A stretch of DNA of 64,000 nucleotides from Pseudomonadota bacterium (GCA_021813805.1 JAKAJL010000013.1:23639-87638); one strand, 5' to 3'. Positions 17,926-28,148 are shown, numbered from the stretch's first letter. Notes: a model not told the origin generated them from the letters alone. Translations and numbers: made by a program.

Positions 17926-18717
17926 ATGATCAATTCGGCTTTGATGAATGTGATGATCTCGGCCGCGCTCAAGGCCGGCCGCGGCCTGAAGCGCGATTTC
18001 GGCGAGGTCGAGAATCTCCAGGTTTCGGTCAAGGGGCCGGGCGATTTCGTCACCATCGCCGACAAGAAAGCCGAAAAGACCATTTTCGAGGAATTGTCCA
18101 AGGCGCGGCCCGGCTATGGCTTCGTGCTGGAGGAGGGCGGGCTGGTCGAGGGCGCCGACAAGAGCCATGTCTGGTATGTCGATCCGCTCGACGGCACCAC
18201 CAATTTCCTGCACGGACTGCCGATTTTCGCCGTCTCCATCGGGCTCGAGCGCGAGGGCCAGATGGTGGCCGGCGTGATCTACAATCCAGCGACCGACGAT
18301 CTTTTCGTGGCCGAAAAGGGCCATGGCGCCTTTTACAACGACCGCCGCATCCGGGTGGCGGCGCGCCGCGACGTCTCGGAAGGGCTGGTCGCCACCGGCA
18401 TCCCGCCGCTCGGCAAAGCCGCGATCCATCCGCGCTTCAAGGCGGAGCTCGCCTCGGTCATGACCCGGGCCGGCGGCGTTCGTCGCCTCGGCGCCGCCTC
18501 GATCGATCTCGCCTTCGTCGCCGCCGGCCGTTTCGACGGTTTCTGGGAGCGCGGCCTCAAGAGCTGGGACATGGCGGCGGGCATGGTGCTGGTGCGCGAG
18601 GCCGGCGGCTATGTCACCAACGCCGATGGCGGGTCAGATATTTTCGGCACAGGCTCGGTGTGCTGCGGCAACGAATATATCCACAAGCAACTGCTCGACC
18701 TCGTCAAAAAAGCCTGA
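17926..18717 (+). CDS. Inositol monophosphatase family protein
   Basis: Mg-dependent phosphatase of the IMPase/SuhB family, probably acting on inositol phosphate or a related sugar phosphate. The 263-aa protein has the metal-binding motif DPLDGTTNFLHG (about residues 86-97), an upstream Glu pair in LEEGG, and the C-terminal motif SWDMAAGMVLVREAGG. The start MINSALMNVM is typical of the alphaproteobacterial members. It follows pbpC by 81 bp on the same strand and is followed by the MotA-like gene. SuhB and CysQ-type roles cannot be told apart by sequence alone. Confidence 0.9.
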   Translation: MINSALMNVMISAALKAGRGLKRDFGEVENLQVSVKGPGDFVTIADKKAEKTIFEELSKARPGYGFVLEEGGLVEGADKSHVWYVDPLDGTTNFLHGLPIFAVSIGLEREGQMVAGVIYNPATDDLFVAEKGHGAFYNDRRIRVAARRDVSEGLVATGIPPLGKAAIHPRFKAELASVMTRAGGVRRLGAASIDLAFVAAGRFDGFWERGLKSWDMAAGMVLVREAGGYVTNADGGSDIFGTGSVCCGNEYIHKQLLDLVKKA

Positions 18718-18808
18718 TCCGCCCCGAGGAGGCATGGGGCGAGATTCGCCTTGAAATTCCCCTGACCATGCGTTCTACCTAACGCGAAGCAAAAGAGGGA
18801 CCGCCGCA

Positions 18809-19687
18809 ATGTCGGACAAAGACGCCTATCGCCTGTCCTCGCCCGGCATTTTCCTGCTGCGGATGGCGGTTTTCCTGATTTTGGTCGGTTTCGTCGCCTT
18901 CATCCTCCATGGTCCGATCGAAACCGCCTTCTGGGCAAATCCGGGTCTCAACAGCGTCATCGTCGCGGCAGCGGGGATCGGCGTTCTGATCGCCTTCGGC
19001 CATGTGATGCGGCTTTTCCGCGAAATCGCCTGGGTCAATGGCCACACAAGCAAGAAACCGCGCCTGCTGGCGCCGATGGCGCGGATCGTCGGCGAGGACG
19101 GCAAGGCGCCCATGTCGCCGCAGATTCTGCGCCTCGTGCTCGATTCGGTCGCGACCCGGCTCGACGAAGGGCGCGAAACGTCGCGCTATCTCACCGGCCT
19201 GTTGGTTTTTCTCGGCCTGCTCGGCACCTTCTGGGGTCTGCTGGAGACGGTCGGCTCGATCAGCGGCGTGATCGGTTCGCTGCAAAGCGGCGGCGAGACC
19301 TCGGCTCTGTTCAACGATCTCAAGACCGGCCTCGCCCGGCCGCTGGCGGGCATGAGCCTTGCTTTCACATCCTCGCTGTTCGGCCTCGCCGGCTCGCTGG
19401 TGCTCGGATTCCTCGATCTCCAGGCGGGACAGGCGCAAAGCCGTTTCTATACCGAGCTGGAAGACCGGCTCTCGGCGGATGTCGAGGAGGCGCGCGCGCC
19501 GGAAAGGCCATCCGAGAACACGGAGGCGATCGACGGCCTCGCCAATGGCGTCCAGGCTTTGGTGCGCCACATGCGGCAGGAGCAGCAGATGATCCGGGAC
19601 TGGGTCGAGGCCCAGTCGGCGCGCCAGGCGCGGCTGCAGGCCGCGATCGAGGCGCATCTGGCCAGCGAGAAGCAGGAGATGCGCTGA
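18809..19687 (+). CDS. MotA/TolQ/ExbB-type proton channel protein
   Basis: A 292-aa inner-membrane protein with four predicted membrane segments (about residues 13-34, 48-66, 126-148, 182-204). The third and fourth, with LLGTFWGLLETVGSISGVIGS and LAGMSLAFTSSLFGLAGS, carry the MotA/ExbB channel pattern. The cytoplasmic loop is short compared with flagellar MotA, and a helical, charged C-terminal tail of about 85 residues follows. The stop overlaps the next gene's start (TGATG), so it forms a stator-like pair with the OmpA-domain protein. No flagellar genes occur in the window, so a motor-independent, envelope-linked role is likelier. The actual function is unknown. Confidence 0.8.
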   Translation: MSDKDAYRLSSPGIFLLRMAVFLILVGFVAFILHGPIETAFWANPGLNSVIVAAAGIGVLIAFGHVMRLFREIAWVNGHTSKKPRLLAPMARIVGEDGKAPMSPQILRLVLDSVATRLDEGRETSRYLTGLLVFLGLLGTFWGLLETVGSISGVIGSLQSGGETSALFNDLKTGLARPLAGMSLAFTSSLFGLAGSLVLGFLDLQAGQAQSRFYTELEDRLSADVEEARAPERPSENTEAIDGLANGVQALVRHMRQEQQMIRDWVEAQSARQARLQAAIEAHLASEKQEMR

Positions 19688-20676
19688 TGCCGCTGTCCCG
19701 CGCCCGCCGCCGCCCGACGGCGATGAATTACTGGCCGGGCTTCGTGGACGCGCTCTCGACCCTGCTGCTGGTCTTCACCTTCCTGCTCTCGGTCTTCGTC
19801 GTCGCCCAATATTATCTGTCGCGCGACGTCGGCGGCAAGGACGCCGCTCTGGCCAAGCTCAACAAGGAGATCGAGCAGCTCACCGCGATTCTCTCGCTCG
19901 AAAAAAGCGGCAAGGAGAAGGCCCAGCTCAGCCTCGCCGCTCTGTCCGCGACTTTAGAAGCCACCCGCAAGGAACGCGACGCGCTCGCGGCGGGGGCGGG
20001 CGCGGCGTCCTCCAGTCTCGAAGCGCAAAAGCAGCTTTCCGCCGAAGCCGCGGCGCGGGTCGATCTGCTCAACGCGCAGATCGCCGCTTTGCGCCAGCAG
20101 CTCGCGGCGGTGCAGGAGGCGCTTGACGCGCAGGAGGCGAAAAACAAGGAAAGCCAGGACCGCATCGCCGATCTCGGCGCGCGGCTCAATGTCGCGCTCG
20201 CCGAGAAGGTGCAAGAGCTGGCGCGTTATCGGTCGGACTTTTTCGGCCGTCTGCGCGAGATTCTGGCCGATCGGCCGGAAGTGAAAGTGTCGGGCGACCG
20301 TTTCATCCTGCCGACAGAGGTCCTGTTCCAGAGCGGCCAGGCCGATCTGACGCCCGAAGGCAAGGCGGAGATCGACAAGGTCTATGTCGCCCTGAGCGAG
20401 GTCGCCAAGGAAATCCCGCCGGAAATTCCCTGGGTGCTCAGGGTGGACGGGCACACCGACAAGCGGCCGCTCTCGTCTTCGTCGCAATTCAGGTCGAACT
20501 GGGACCTCTCCGCCGCCCGCGCCATCGCCGTCGTGAAATATCTGATCAGCAAGGGTTTCTCGCCTCAGCATCTGCTCGTGGGGGCCTTCGGTTCGAACCA
20601 GCCGATCGATTCTGGCGCCAGTGAGGAGGCCTTGCGGAAGAACCGCCGGATCGAGCTCAAGATCACCGATCGGTAA
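19687..20676 (+). CDS. MotB-like peptidoglycan-binding protein (TM + coiled coil + OmpA domain)
   Basis: A 329-aa partner of the preceding channel protein. One membrane segment (about residues 17-43) starts with FVDALST; Asp21 sits where the ion-carrying Asp of MotB lies. A coiled coil follows (about 50-175, Ala/Gln/Leu/Glu-rich). The C-terminal OmpA domain has VLFQSGQADLTPEG, DGHTDKRPL, NWDLSAARAI and RKNRRIELKI. Long coiled coils between the membrane helix and the OmpA domain are absent from flagellar MotB. The start overlaps the upstream stop by one base. The pair probably makes an ion-driven, peptidoglycan-anchored complex; what it drives is not known from the sequence. Confidence 0.82.
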   Translation: MPLSRARRRPTAMNYWPGFVDALSTLLLVFTFLLSVFVVAQYYLSRDVGGKDAALAKLNKEIEQLTAILSLEKSGKEKAQLSLAALSATLEATRKERDALAAGAGAASSSLEAQKQLSAEAAARVDLLNAQIAALRQQLAAVQEALDAQEAKNKESQDRIADLGARLNVALAEKVQELARYRSDFFGRLREILADRPEVKVSGDRFILPTEVLFQSGQADLTPEGKAEIDKVYVALSEVAKEIPPEIPWVLRVDGHTDKRPLSSSSQFRSNWDLSAARAIAVVKYLISKGFSPQHLLVGAFGSNQPIDSGASEEALRKNRRIELKITDR

Positions 20677-20683
20677 CCGGGGC

Positions 20684-22375
20684 ATGAGCGTCGCGCTGCG
20701 GTCCTATGCCGAAAAAGACTGGCTGGCGCTGCGCGCGCTTTGGGTGGAAACCTGGAGCCGGACGCGATCCGACGTCGATTTCGCCGCCCGCGCGGCCTGG
20801 CTCGCCGAACTTGTCGAGAATTCCCTCGCCCAGGGCGCAGAGATTGTCGTCGCCGAGGATGGGGAAGGCCTGGCCGGTTTCGTGCTGTTCGATCGGGCGC
20901 GCGGCTGGCTGGAGCAGATCGCCGTCGCGCCCCGCGCGTTCGGCTCGGGCGTGGCGCGGGCGCTGATTGGCCGCGCCAAACGGGCCTGTCCGGCGGGCCT
21001 TGACCTGAATGTCAACGACGACAATTTTCGCGCTTTGGCCTTTTACCGCGCCGAAGGTTTTCGACAGGTCGGGGCAGGCCGCAATCCCTTGTCAGGCTTG
21101 CCGATCCTGACTCTCTCATGGCGGCCCCCGCCCGCAGGCGGCGCCAACGGAATGGAAACGCCCGAAATGACTCTTCACGCCAATCCGCTTGCCTATGCCA
21201 AGAACGGCGGTCTTTGTGTCCCGCCCTCGGTGCATCCGCTGGAAAACCTGCTCCAGCTCGACGCGCGCGGCCTGCTCGACGCCATGCGCGACAGTCAGCG
21301 CCGGGATTTTCTGGAGATGGTCGCCGATATCGAGTCGCCCAATTCCGAATTGCATCGGCTGTTCGCCGCCCTGCGCGCGCGCGCCCCGGCGGGCAATCCG
21401 CTGCACGACATCGCTCTGTTCCGTCCCGGCGCGCTGGCCGGGCTTTTCCTGGATCTGCACGATCATGTGATGAGCCATCCGGTCTGGCTTCATCCCTTTT
21501 TCGTGCGGGTGTTCGAGGGGCGGGCCACGCTCGACCAGCTGCGCGTTTTCGGCGTCCATTATTTCAACCAGATCAAGAACACGCGCCAATGCGTCGCCGC
21601 CGCCATCGGCCGTTTCCACGGGTTGATGGGGCTGCCCTATGGTCCGCTCAACGAGCGCATTTCGGAAATCACCCAGATTTCGCTGGCCCAGCTCGTCGCC
21701 GACGAATATGGCGTCGGCAGCCATGCTTTGGCCGATTACCCGCCGCTCGGCCATCTGCTGCTCGCCAGGACCCATATCGCGATGTACCGCCAGTTCTTCG
21801 ACGGGCTCGGCATCGCGCCCGAGGGGCAGGACGCGGCCCTGCTGCCCGGCGTCGCCGACAATGTGCTGACCCAACGCCTGCTCGCCGGCGACGGGGCGTT
21901 CTCGCCGCTGGAGGCCCTGGCCTCGGTCGGGCTGGGCATGGAATGGGGCGTGCCGGAATTCTTCAGCCTGCTGCTTGGCGGCTTCATCCGCGTCGCCCTG
22001 CGCGAAAAGCTCGAGCTCACGCCGCATCATCTCGAAGTTTTCGTCGCCCACGTCCGCTATGACGTGCTGCACGCCATTTCGGTCATGCTTGTGACGTCGC
22101 TGCACATGCGCGGCGAGGACGACATTCTCGCGGTCAAGGGCGCCTGCAACACGCTGATGGCCAGCCGCCATGGCATGATGACAGAGCTTTACCAAAAGGT
22201 CTTCGGCGAGGATTGCCCGGCGCTCGCCGATATCGATCTCGCCCCCCGCTACCGCCTGCGCGACCGCCGCATCGAGACCGTTCTACGCAAGGCTCGGCAA
22301 GAAATCCCCTCCGAGGCGGTGATTGGCGCCGAAGCTTGGCGCGCGAGCGCAAAAACGCCTTTCGTCTTCACTTGA
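20684..22375 (+). CDS. GNAT acetyltransferase fused to a haem-oxygenase-like iron enzyme
   Basis: One uninterrupted 563-aa frame holds two domains. Residues 1-147 are a GNAT N-acetyltransferase (LEQIAVAPRAFGSGVARALI is the acetyl-CoA loop; NVNDDNFRALAFYRAEGF follows). A short Pro/Gly linker (148-160) leads to a C-terminal domain (about 165-560) of the haem-oxygenase-like fold. It has ligand-like residues in DEYGVGSH and EVFVAHVRYDVLH, similar to iron-containing redox enzymes. No stop or frameshift lies between them, although Met157 or Met162 could start the second domain alone. The ATG at 20684 is 8 bp after the OmpA-domain gene. Substrates are unknown. Confidence 0.75.
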   Translation: MSVALRSYAEKDWLALRALWVETWSRTRSDVDFAARAAWLAELVENSLAQGAEIVVAEDGEGLAGFVLFDRARGWLEQIAVAPRAFGSGVARALIGRAKRACPAGLDLNVNDDNFRALAFYRAEGFRQVGAGRNPLSGLPILTLSWRPPPAGGANGMETPEMTLHANPLAYAKNGGLCVPPSVHPLENLLQLDARGLLDAMRDSQRRDFLEMVADIESPNSELHRLFAALRARAPAGNPLHDIALFRPGALAGLFLDLHDHVMSHPVWLHPFFVRVFEGRATLDQLRVFGVHYFNQIKNTRQCVAAAIGRFHGLMGLPYGPLNERISEITQISLAQLVADEYGVGSHALADYPPLGHLLLARTHIAMYRQFFDGLGIAPEGQDAALLPGVADNVLTQRLLAGDGAFSPLEALASVGLGMEWGVPEFFSLLLGGFIRVALREKLELTPHHLEVFVAHVRYDVLHAISVMLVTSLHMRGEDDILAVKGACNTLMASRHGMMTELYQKVFGEDCPALADIDLAPRYRLRDRRIETVLRKARQEIPSEAVIGAEAWRASAKTPFVFT

Positions 22376-22379
22376 GTCC

Positions 22380-24185
22380 TCACGCCTGCGCCGTCGCGCC
22401 GGCGTCGAATTGCAGGCGGGCGAGACGGGCGTAAAGTCCTTCGTTGGACGCCAGTTCGGCGTGGGTTCCCTGTTCGACGATCCGGCCGTCCTCCATGACG
22501 AGAATCCGGTCGGCGGCGAGCACGGTGGCCAGCCGATGGGCGATGATCAGCGTCGTGCGGCCCTGCATCAGCTGATCCAGCGCCTTTTGCACCAGGATCT
22601 CGTTTTCGGCGTCGAGCGCGGAGGTCGCCTCGTCGAGCAGCAGGATCGGCGCATCCTTCAAAATGGCGCGGGCGATGGCGAGGCGCTGGCGCTGGCCGCC
22701 GGAAAGTGTGACGCCGCGCTCGCCGAGCGGCGTGGAATAGCCCTGCGGCAGAGCGCGGATGAAATCCGCCGCCGCCGCGCGCTCCGCCGCCTCTTCGATC
22801 GCGTCGGCGGAGGCGTCGGGCGCGCCGTAGGCGATATTCTCGGAAACCGAGCCCGAGAAAATCACCGGCTCCTGCGGCACGAGCGCGATCGCGTGGCGCA
22901 GATCGGCGGGATCGACGGCGCGCGCGTCCAGCCCGTCGACCGCGACGCTTCCCGAAACGGGGTCGTAGAAGCGCATCAGCAATTGGAACAGAGTCGATTT
23001 GCCGGCGCCCGACGGCCCGACGATGGCGACTTTTTCGCCTGGGGAAATGCTGAAGGAGAGGCCGTCGAACACCTTCTTGTTCGGCCGCGAGGGATAGGCG
23101 AAGCTCACGCGGTCGAAAGCGATTTCGCCGCGCGCCGGCCGCGGCATTTTTTTCGGGTTTGGCGGAGCGGCGATCAGCGGATGTTCGGCCAGAATTTCGG
23201 CGATGCGTCCGGCGGCGCCGGCGGCGGCGGCGATTTCGCTCCACACTTCGGACAATTGCCCCAAAGCGCTCGCCGCCAGCACCGCGTAAAGCACGAATTG
23301 CGAGAGCTGGCCGCCGGTCATGCGGCCGGCCAGAACGTCATGGGCGCCGAGCCACAGCACCGCGACCACGCTGGCGAAGGCGAGGAAAATGGCGAAGGCG
23401 GTCAGCACGGCGCGCGCCTTGATGGAGGCGCGGGCGGCGCGATAGGCGCCTTCGGCGGCCTGCGCGAAGCGCCGGGTCGAGACGGCTTCGGCGCAGAAGG
23501 CCTGCATGGTGCGCAAGGCGGCGAGATTTTCGCCCGCAAAAGCGCTGGCCTCGGCCAGAACATCCTGCGCGGCGCGCGATCGGCCGCGCACCGAACGTCC
23601 GCCGGCGACGAGTGGCGCGACGATGATTGGAATGGCGGCCAGAACCAGCGCCGATAATTTGGGGCTGGTGGCGATCATCATTCCGGTCGCGCCGACGAAC
23701 ATGAAGAGATTGCGCAGGGCGACCGACGCCGAGGACCCGAAAGCCGCCTTGATCTGGGTGGTGTCGGCGGTCAGCCGCGACACCAGTTCGCCGGTCTGGG
23801 TCTTGTCGTAAAAGGCCGGATCGAGCCGGGTCATATGGGTGAAAACGTCGTCGCGCAGGTCGGCGACGATCCGCTCGCCCAGAGTCATGACCAGGAAATA
23901 GCGGGCCGCCGAGGCCAGGGCCAGCACAGCGACGACGCCGATCAGGGCGAGAAAATATGAATTGATCGCGCCGACATGATCGCGGGCGAAGCCGTTGTCG
24001 ATCATGCCGCGCACGGCGGGCGGCATGGCCAGCGTCGCGGCGGAGGCGAGGGTCAGCGCGGCGAGCGCCGCGAAAATCCACCCCTTGCGCCTGCGGGCGT
24101 AAGGCAGGATCGGCGCCAGCGCCTTGAAGGAGTCGCTCGGAGGGCGTCGCGCTTTTGAGGCGCCGGGGCTCGAAAAATCGCTCAT
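22380..24185 (-). CDS. ABC exporter (ATP-binding/permease, MsbA-like half transporter)
   Basis: A 601-aa type IV exporter half-molecule that works as a homodimer in the inner membrane. The N-terminal 330 residues hold six membrane helices with the coupling segment FYDKTQTGELVSRLTADTT. The nucleotide-binding domain has Walker A GPSGAGKST, Q-loop VPQEPVIFS, signature TLSGGQRQR, Walker B ILLLDEATS and H-loop IAHRL. It belongs to the broad ABCB/MsbA-like group, whose substrates are often lipids, glycans or drugs. The substrate cannot be told here. It is convergent with the GNAT-fusion gene, with only four bases between them. Confidence 0.92.
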   Translation of the reverse strand: MSDFSSPGASKARRPPSDSFKALAPILPYARRRKGWIFAALAALTLASAATLAMPPAVRGMIDNGFARDHVGAINSYFLALIGVVAVLALASAARYFLVMTLGERIVADLRDDVFTHMTRLDPAFYDKTQTGELVSRLTADTTQIKAAFGSSASVALRNLFMFVGATGMMIATSPKLSALVLAAIPIIVAPLVAGGRSVRGRSRAAQDVLAEASAFAGENLAALRTMQAFCAEAVSTRRFAQAAEGAYRAARASIKARAVLTAFAIFLAFASVVAVLWLGAHDVLAGRMTGGQLSQFVLYAVLAASALGQLSEVWSEIAAAAGAAGRIAEILAEHPLIAAPPNPKKMPRPARGEIAFDRVSFAYPSRPNKKVFDGLSFSISPGEKVAIVGPSGAGKSTLFQLLMRFYDPVSGSVAVDGLDARAVDPADLRHAIALVPQEPVIFSGSVSENIAYGAPDASADAIEEAAERAAAADFIRALPQGYSTPLGERGVTLSGGQRQRLAIARAILKDAPILLLDEATSALDAENEILVQKALDQLMQGRTTLIIAHRLATVLAADRILVMEDGRIVEQGTHAELASNEGLYARLARLQFDAGATAQA

Positions 24186-24370
24186 CGCCCCGATATAGTC
24201 TGCATTGAGAGAAAGAAAACACTTTTCGATTGCGACATCTTGCCAGGGCCGCCTTGCTCTCCGCCTCGTGCTGGTATAGAAGGCGGCCTTCCATATTCCC
24301 GGCGCCGCGAGGCGTCTTAACTTTGGATTCCAGGGCGGCGATCCGTCACGGAAGCCGCGAGGCCGAAACC

Positions 24371-24601
24371 ATGAAGTCCGACATCCATCCCGAATATCAC
24401 ACGATCAAGGTCGTCATGACCAACGGGACCGAATTCCTGACCCGCTCGACCTGGGGCAAGGAAGGCGACACCCTCAATCTCGATATCGATCCCACCACCC
24501 ATCCGGCCTGGACCGGCGGGTCGCAGCAGTTGCTCGATCGCGGCGGCCGCCTCTCGCGCTTCAATTCGCGCTTCGGCGGCCTCTCCTTCGGCAAGAAGTG
24601 A
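24371..24601 (+). CDS. rpmE: 50S ribosomal protein L31
   Basis: A 76-aa ribosomal protein of the large-subunit central protuberance. The start [19 protein letters not shown] is the standard alphaproteobacterial form. It lacks the CxxC zinc pairs of the zinc-binding L31 type, so it needs no zinc. Longer upstream frames exist, but the conserved protein begins at 24371. A possible promoter is CTTGCT (24253-24258) and TATAGA (24275-24280), 16 bp apart. A strong hairpin terminator follows at 24625. Confidence 0.95.
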   Translation: MKSDIHPEYHTIKVVMTNGTEFLTRSTWGKEGDTLNLDIDPTTHPAWTGGSQQLLDRGGRLSRFNSRFGGLSFGKK

Positions 24602-24624
24602 GACGCTGAGTTTCCTGGGTTTCG

Positions 24625-24651
24625 AAAAGGCGGCCGCTTGGCCGCCTTTTT
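24625..24651. terminator. Bidirectional intrinsic terminator between rpmE and the aspartyl protease gene
   Basis: Perfect 11-bp stem AAAAGGCGGCC (24625-24635) with GGCCGCCTTTT (24640-24650), loop GCTT, followed by T-run on the plus strand and preceded by A-run, so it can serve both convergent genes. Confidence 0.9.
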
Positions 24652-25217
24652 CATTGCTTCATGACAAAACGCCCGTCGGCGACGTGGAAGCTTTCGAGCT
24701 TTTTCAAGAAACTCATGCCGAGCAAAGTGATGTTCAATGCGCCCGGCGGGGCGACGAGGGCGTCGACGTCACGGATCGCGATGTCGTTGACGCGGATTTC
24801 GCGCAAACGAACGTGGGCGACCTTGCTGGTCCCGTTGGCGGTCTGCACCGGGATATTATAGGCCGACGCCGGCGGCTCGATATTGAGACGGCGGGCGTCC
24901 TCCGCCGTCAGAGTGACGAAGGTCGCGCCGGTGTCCACCATGGCGCTCAGCGAGGTCCCATCGATTTCGATGTCGGTCCGATACTGGGCGTTGCGGTCCG
25001 GCTCAAGCTCAACGACGCCAAAGCTGGCGTGCGAAAGCTGGGCCGCGGCGGGCGGCGCGGAATCGTTGGGAGCCGGCGGCGCCGCGCCGATTTGCGCGCG
25101 CGGCGCCGCCGGCGGCCCATGGGCGAGCCAGCCGCTGTTCTGCACAGCGCCAGCGAAGAGAAGGGCCATCAAGCCCAGGAAAAAAGCGATTTTCGAAATC
25201 TGCGCCATCGCCGGCAC
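24651..25217 (-). CDS. Retropepsin-like aspartic protease (TIGR02281 type)
   Basis: A 188-aa membrane-anchored protein. One N-terminal hydrophobic helix (about residues 8-25) is followed by a Pro/Ala-rich linker and a clan AA aspartic protease domain with the active-site motif MVDTGATFVTLT (Asp about 93) and a C-terminal LLGMSFLKKLESF. Such proteins work as homodimers on the periplasmic side; the substrates are unknown. An alternative start is Met4. It is convergent with rpmE and shares its terminator. Confidence 0.88.
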   Translation of the reverse strand: MPAMAQISKIAFFLGLMALLFAGAVQNSGWLAHGPPAAPRAQIGAAPPAPNDSAPPAAAQLSHASFGVVELEPDRNAQYRTDIEIDGTSLSAMVDTGATFVTLTAEDARRLNIEPPASAYNIPVQTANGTSKVAHVRLREIRVNDIAIRDVDALVAPPGALNITLLGMSFLKKLESFHVADGRFVMKQ

Positions 25218-25311
25218 GTCCGCTTGCAGGTTCGCTGCGCCCGCGCGCGGGGCGCGCGCGGCATGAGGCTATGAGCGAATGCCTGCCGGAGCGTTAAGCC
25301 AACAAGGAGAA

Positions 25312-25764
25312 TTATCCCGCCAGCGCGGTTTTCACCAAAGGGCTGACCTTGGCGAAGTCGATTCTGCCGGCGTGGCGCGCCTTTAGTTCGGCGATCACCT
25401 TGCTCATGTCCTTGATCGAGGCGGCGCCGACCGCGGCGATCGCTTCCCTGATCGCCGCCGAAACTTCCGCCTCGCTCATCGGCTGGGGGAGGAATCCGGC
25501 GATGACGGCGATTTCCTCGCGCTCCTGGGCGGCGAGCTCGGGACGGCCGTTCTTCTCGTAAATTTCCGCCGATTCCTGGCGGCTCTTGGTCAGCTTCTGG
25601 AGAAGCGCGAGAATATCCTCATCGCCGACCTCCTTGCCGGTGGTGCGGGCCTCGATGTCCCTGTCCTTGAGCGCGGCGGCGATCATGCGGATGGTTTCGA
25701 CGCGGCGCTTTTCGCCCGCCTTCATCGCCAGCTTGAGCTCGGAGGCAAATTTTTCGCGCAGCAT
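25312..25764 (-). CDS. GatB/YqeY domain protein
   Basis: A 150-aa soluble protein of the YqeY family, related to the tail domain of the tRNA-dependent amidotransferase subunit GatB and proposed to bind tRNA. It opens MLREKFASELKLAMKAGEK and has EKNGRPELAAQEREEIAVIAGFLPQ in the middle, both typical. It is divergent from carA, and in many alphaproteobacteria yqeY lies in this position next to carA and dnaG. The precise role is not settled for the family. Confidence 0.92.
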   Translation of the reverse strand: MLREKFASELKLAMKAGEKRRVETIRMIAAALKDRDIEARTTGKEVGDEDILALLQKLTKSRQESAEIYEKNGRPELAAQEREEIAVIAGFLPQPMSEAEVSAAIREAIAAVGAASIKDMSKVIAELKARHAGRIDFAKVSPLVKTALAG

Positions 25765-25890
25765 GGTTCATCCTGTCTTGTCGCACGGGCCGCTGAAAAC
25801 TTGCGCGGGGAAAACAACGCCCTTAAATGCAAGAGGTCGCGGGCGACTCGCCGGAGGCGGTCTGTCGCGAGAATCTCTAGAGTGGTCGGG

Positions 25891-27090
<1,200 letters not shown>

Positions 27091-27103
27091 GGCGGAATTC
27101 GCC

Positions 27104-27928
27104 TCAGCCGCGCCTTTCGAGGATGTCCGCCTCGAATTGCGCAAGAACGTCGGCGGACATGGACGAGCAGTTGGCGAGCGTCGGAAAGAGGCCGGCGCGC
27201 ACCTCGCCGAGATAAGTCGAGGCCGCCTCGCGCATGGTCGCGCCGACTTCGGCATAGCGCCGATTGTGGCGGAAATTCTTTTCCGCATAGCCCAGCACGT
27301 CCGGGAAGACGAGTACTTGGCCGTCGGTCGCGGGGCCGGCGCCGATGCCGATGGTCGGGGCCTTGATCGCGTGACTGATCGCGGCGGCGAGTTCGGCCGG
27401 CGCAAGTTCAAGCACCAGCATGAAAACGCCGGCGTCGTCCAGAGCCCTGGCGTCGCTGAAAATCCTTTTCGCTTCCTCGAACGTCTTGCCGTGGACGCGC
27501 CGCTCGCAATGCTGCGGCTCATAGCCGAGATGGCCGCAGACCGGAATTCCCAATGTGCCAAGCACCTGGACCAGTTCGGGAAAGGCGCCCTCGAACTTGA
27601 CCGCGTCGGCGCCCGCCTGCTGCAGGAGTTTGGCGCTGGCGACCGCCTGTTCCGGCGTGTCATAGGTGGCGAAGGGCAGGTCGGAAATGATGAAGGTTTC
27701 CGGCGCGCCGCGCCGCACGGCGCGGGTGTGGTGCGCCACGTCGGCAAGCGTCACCTCGCGCTCGCTGGAATAGCCGAGGATGTTCACGCCGACACTGTCG
27801 CCGACGAGGATCGCGTCGATCCCGGCCTGCTGCTGCGCCTGCGCCTGCGGCGCGTCATAGGCGGTGAGCAGGGCGATCTTCTCGCCACTGCGTTTCATCT
27901 CCGCGAATCGGTTCAAGGAGCGCATCAA
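27104..27928 (-). CDS. panB: 3-methyl-2-oxobutanoate hydroxymethyltransferase
   Basis: Transfers a hydroxymethyl group from methylene-THF to ketoisovalerate, the first step of pantothenate synthesis. The 274-aa protein has LTAYDAPQAQ and LVGDSVGVNILGY at the N-terminus, DAVKFEGAF, PVCGHLGYEPQ and the C-terminal PTIGIGAGPATDGQVLVFPD. All follow the PanB pattern, although several positions are divergent from the E. coli enzyme (VLELAPAELA for VLECVPAELA). panC is not adjacent. It is divergent from dnaG across about 220 bp (27929-28148), where no clear promoter could be picked. Confidence 0.92.
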   Translation of the reverse strand: MMRSLNRFAEMKRSGEKIALLTAYDAPQAQAQQQAGIDAILVGDSVGVNILGYSSEREVTLADVAHHTRAVRRGAPETFIISDLPFATYDTPEQAVASAKLLQQAGADAVKFEGAFPELVQVLGTLGIPVCGHLGYEPQHCERRVHGKTFEEAKRIFSDARALDDAGVFMLVLELAPAELAAAISHAIKAPTIGIGAGPATDGQVLVFPDVLGYAEKNFRHNRRYAEVGATMREAASTYLGEVRAGLFPTLANCSSMSADVLAQFEADILERRG

Positions 27929-28148
27929 ATTCTCGTTTTTCGCCCGGCCCTTGGGCCGCCTTGTCTATCTGTCTCTGCGTCGCGCGTCCAGAACATGGCG
28001 ATGAAGCGGCGGTAATGCGATAGGACGAACGGCCCTTCCGTCGAAATCAGACCGCCGGCCTGTGGATAGCGGCGACAAGAGCGGCCCGCGCATTGCGCCG
28101 CGCGGCGAGCGTCCCCATGTCTTCTCGACGCGCCGCGTCTTGGAAAAC

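Noticed and set aside
16150..18429. Long open frame (759 codons) on the minus strand across pbpC and the phosphatase gene
   Set aside because: High-GC shadow frame: Arg/Gly/Asp-rich, no family motifs, fully overlapped by two well-supported genes.
18809..20676. Zorya-type defence system (ZorAB)
   Set aside because: No ZorC, ZorD or ZorE-like genes are next to the pair and the neighbours are core envelope genes; only the general architecture is similar.
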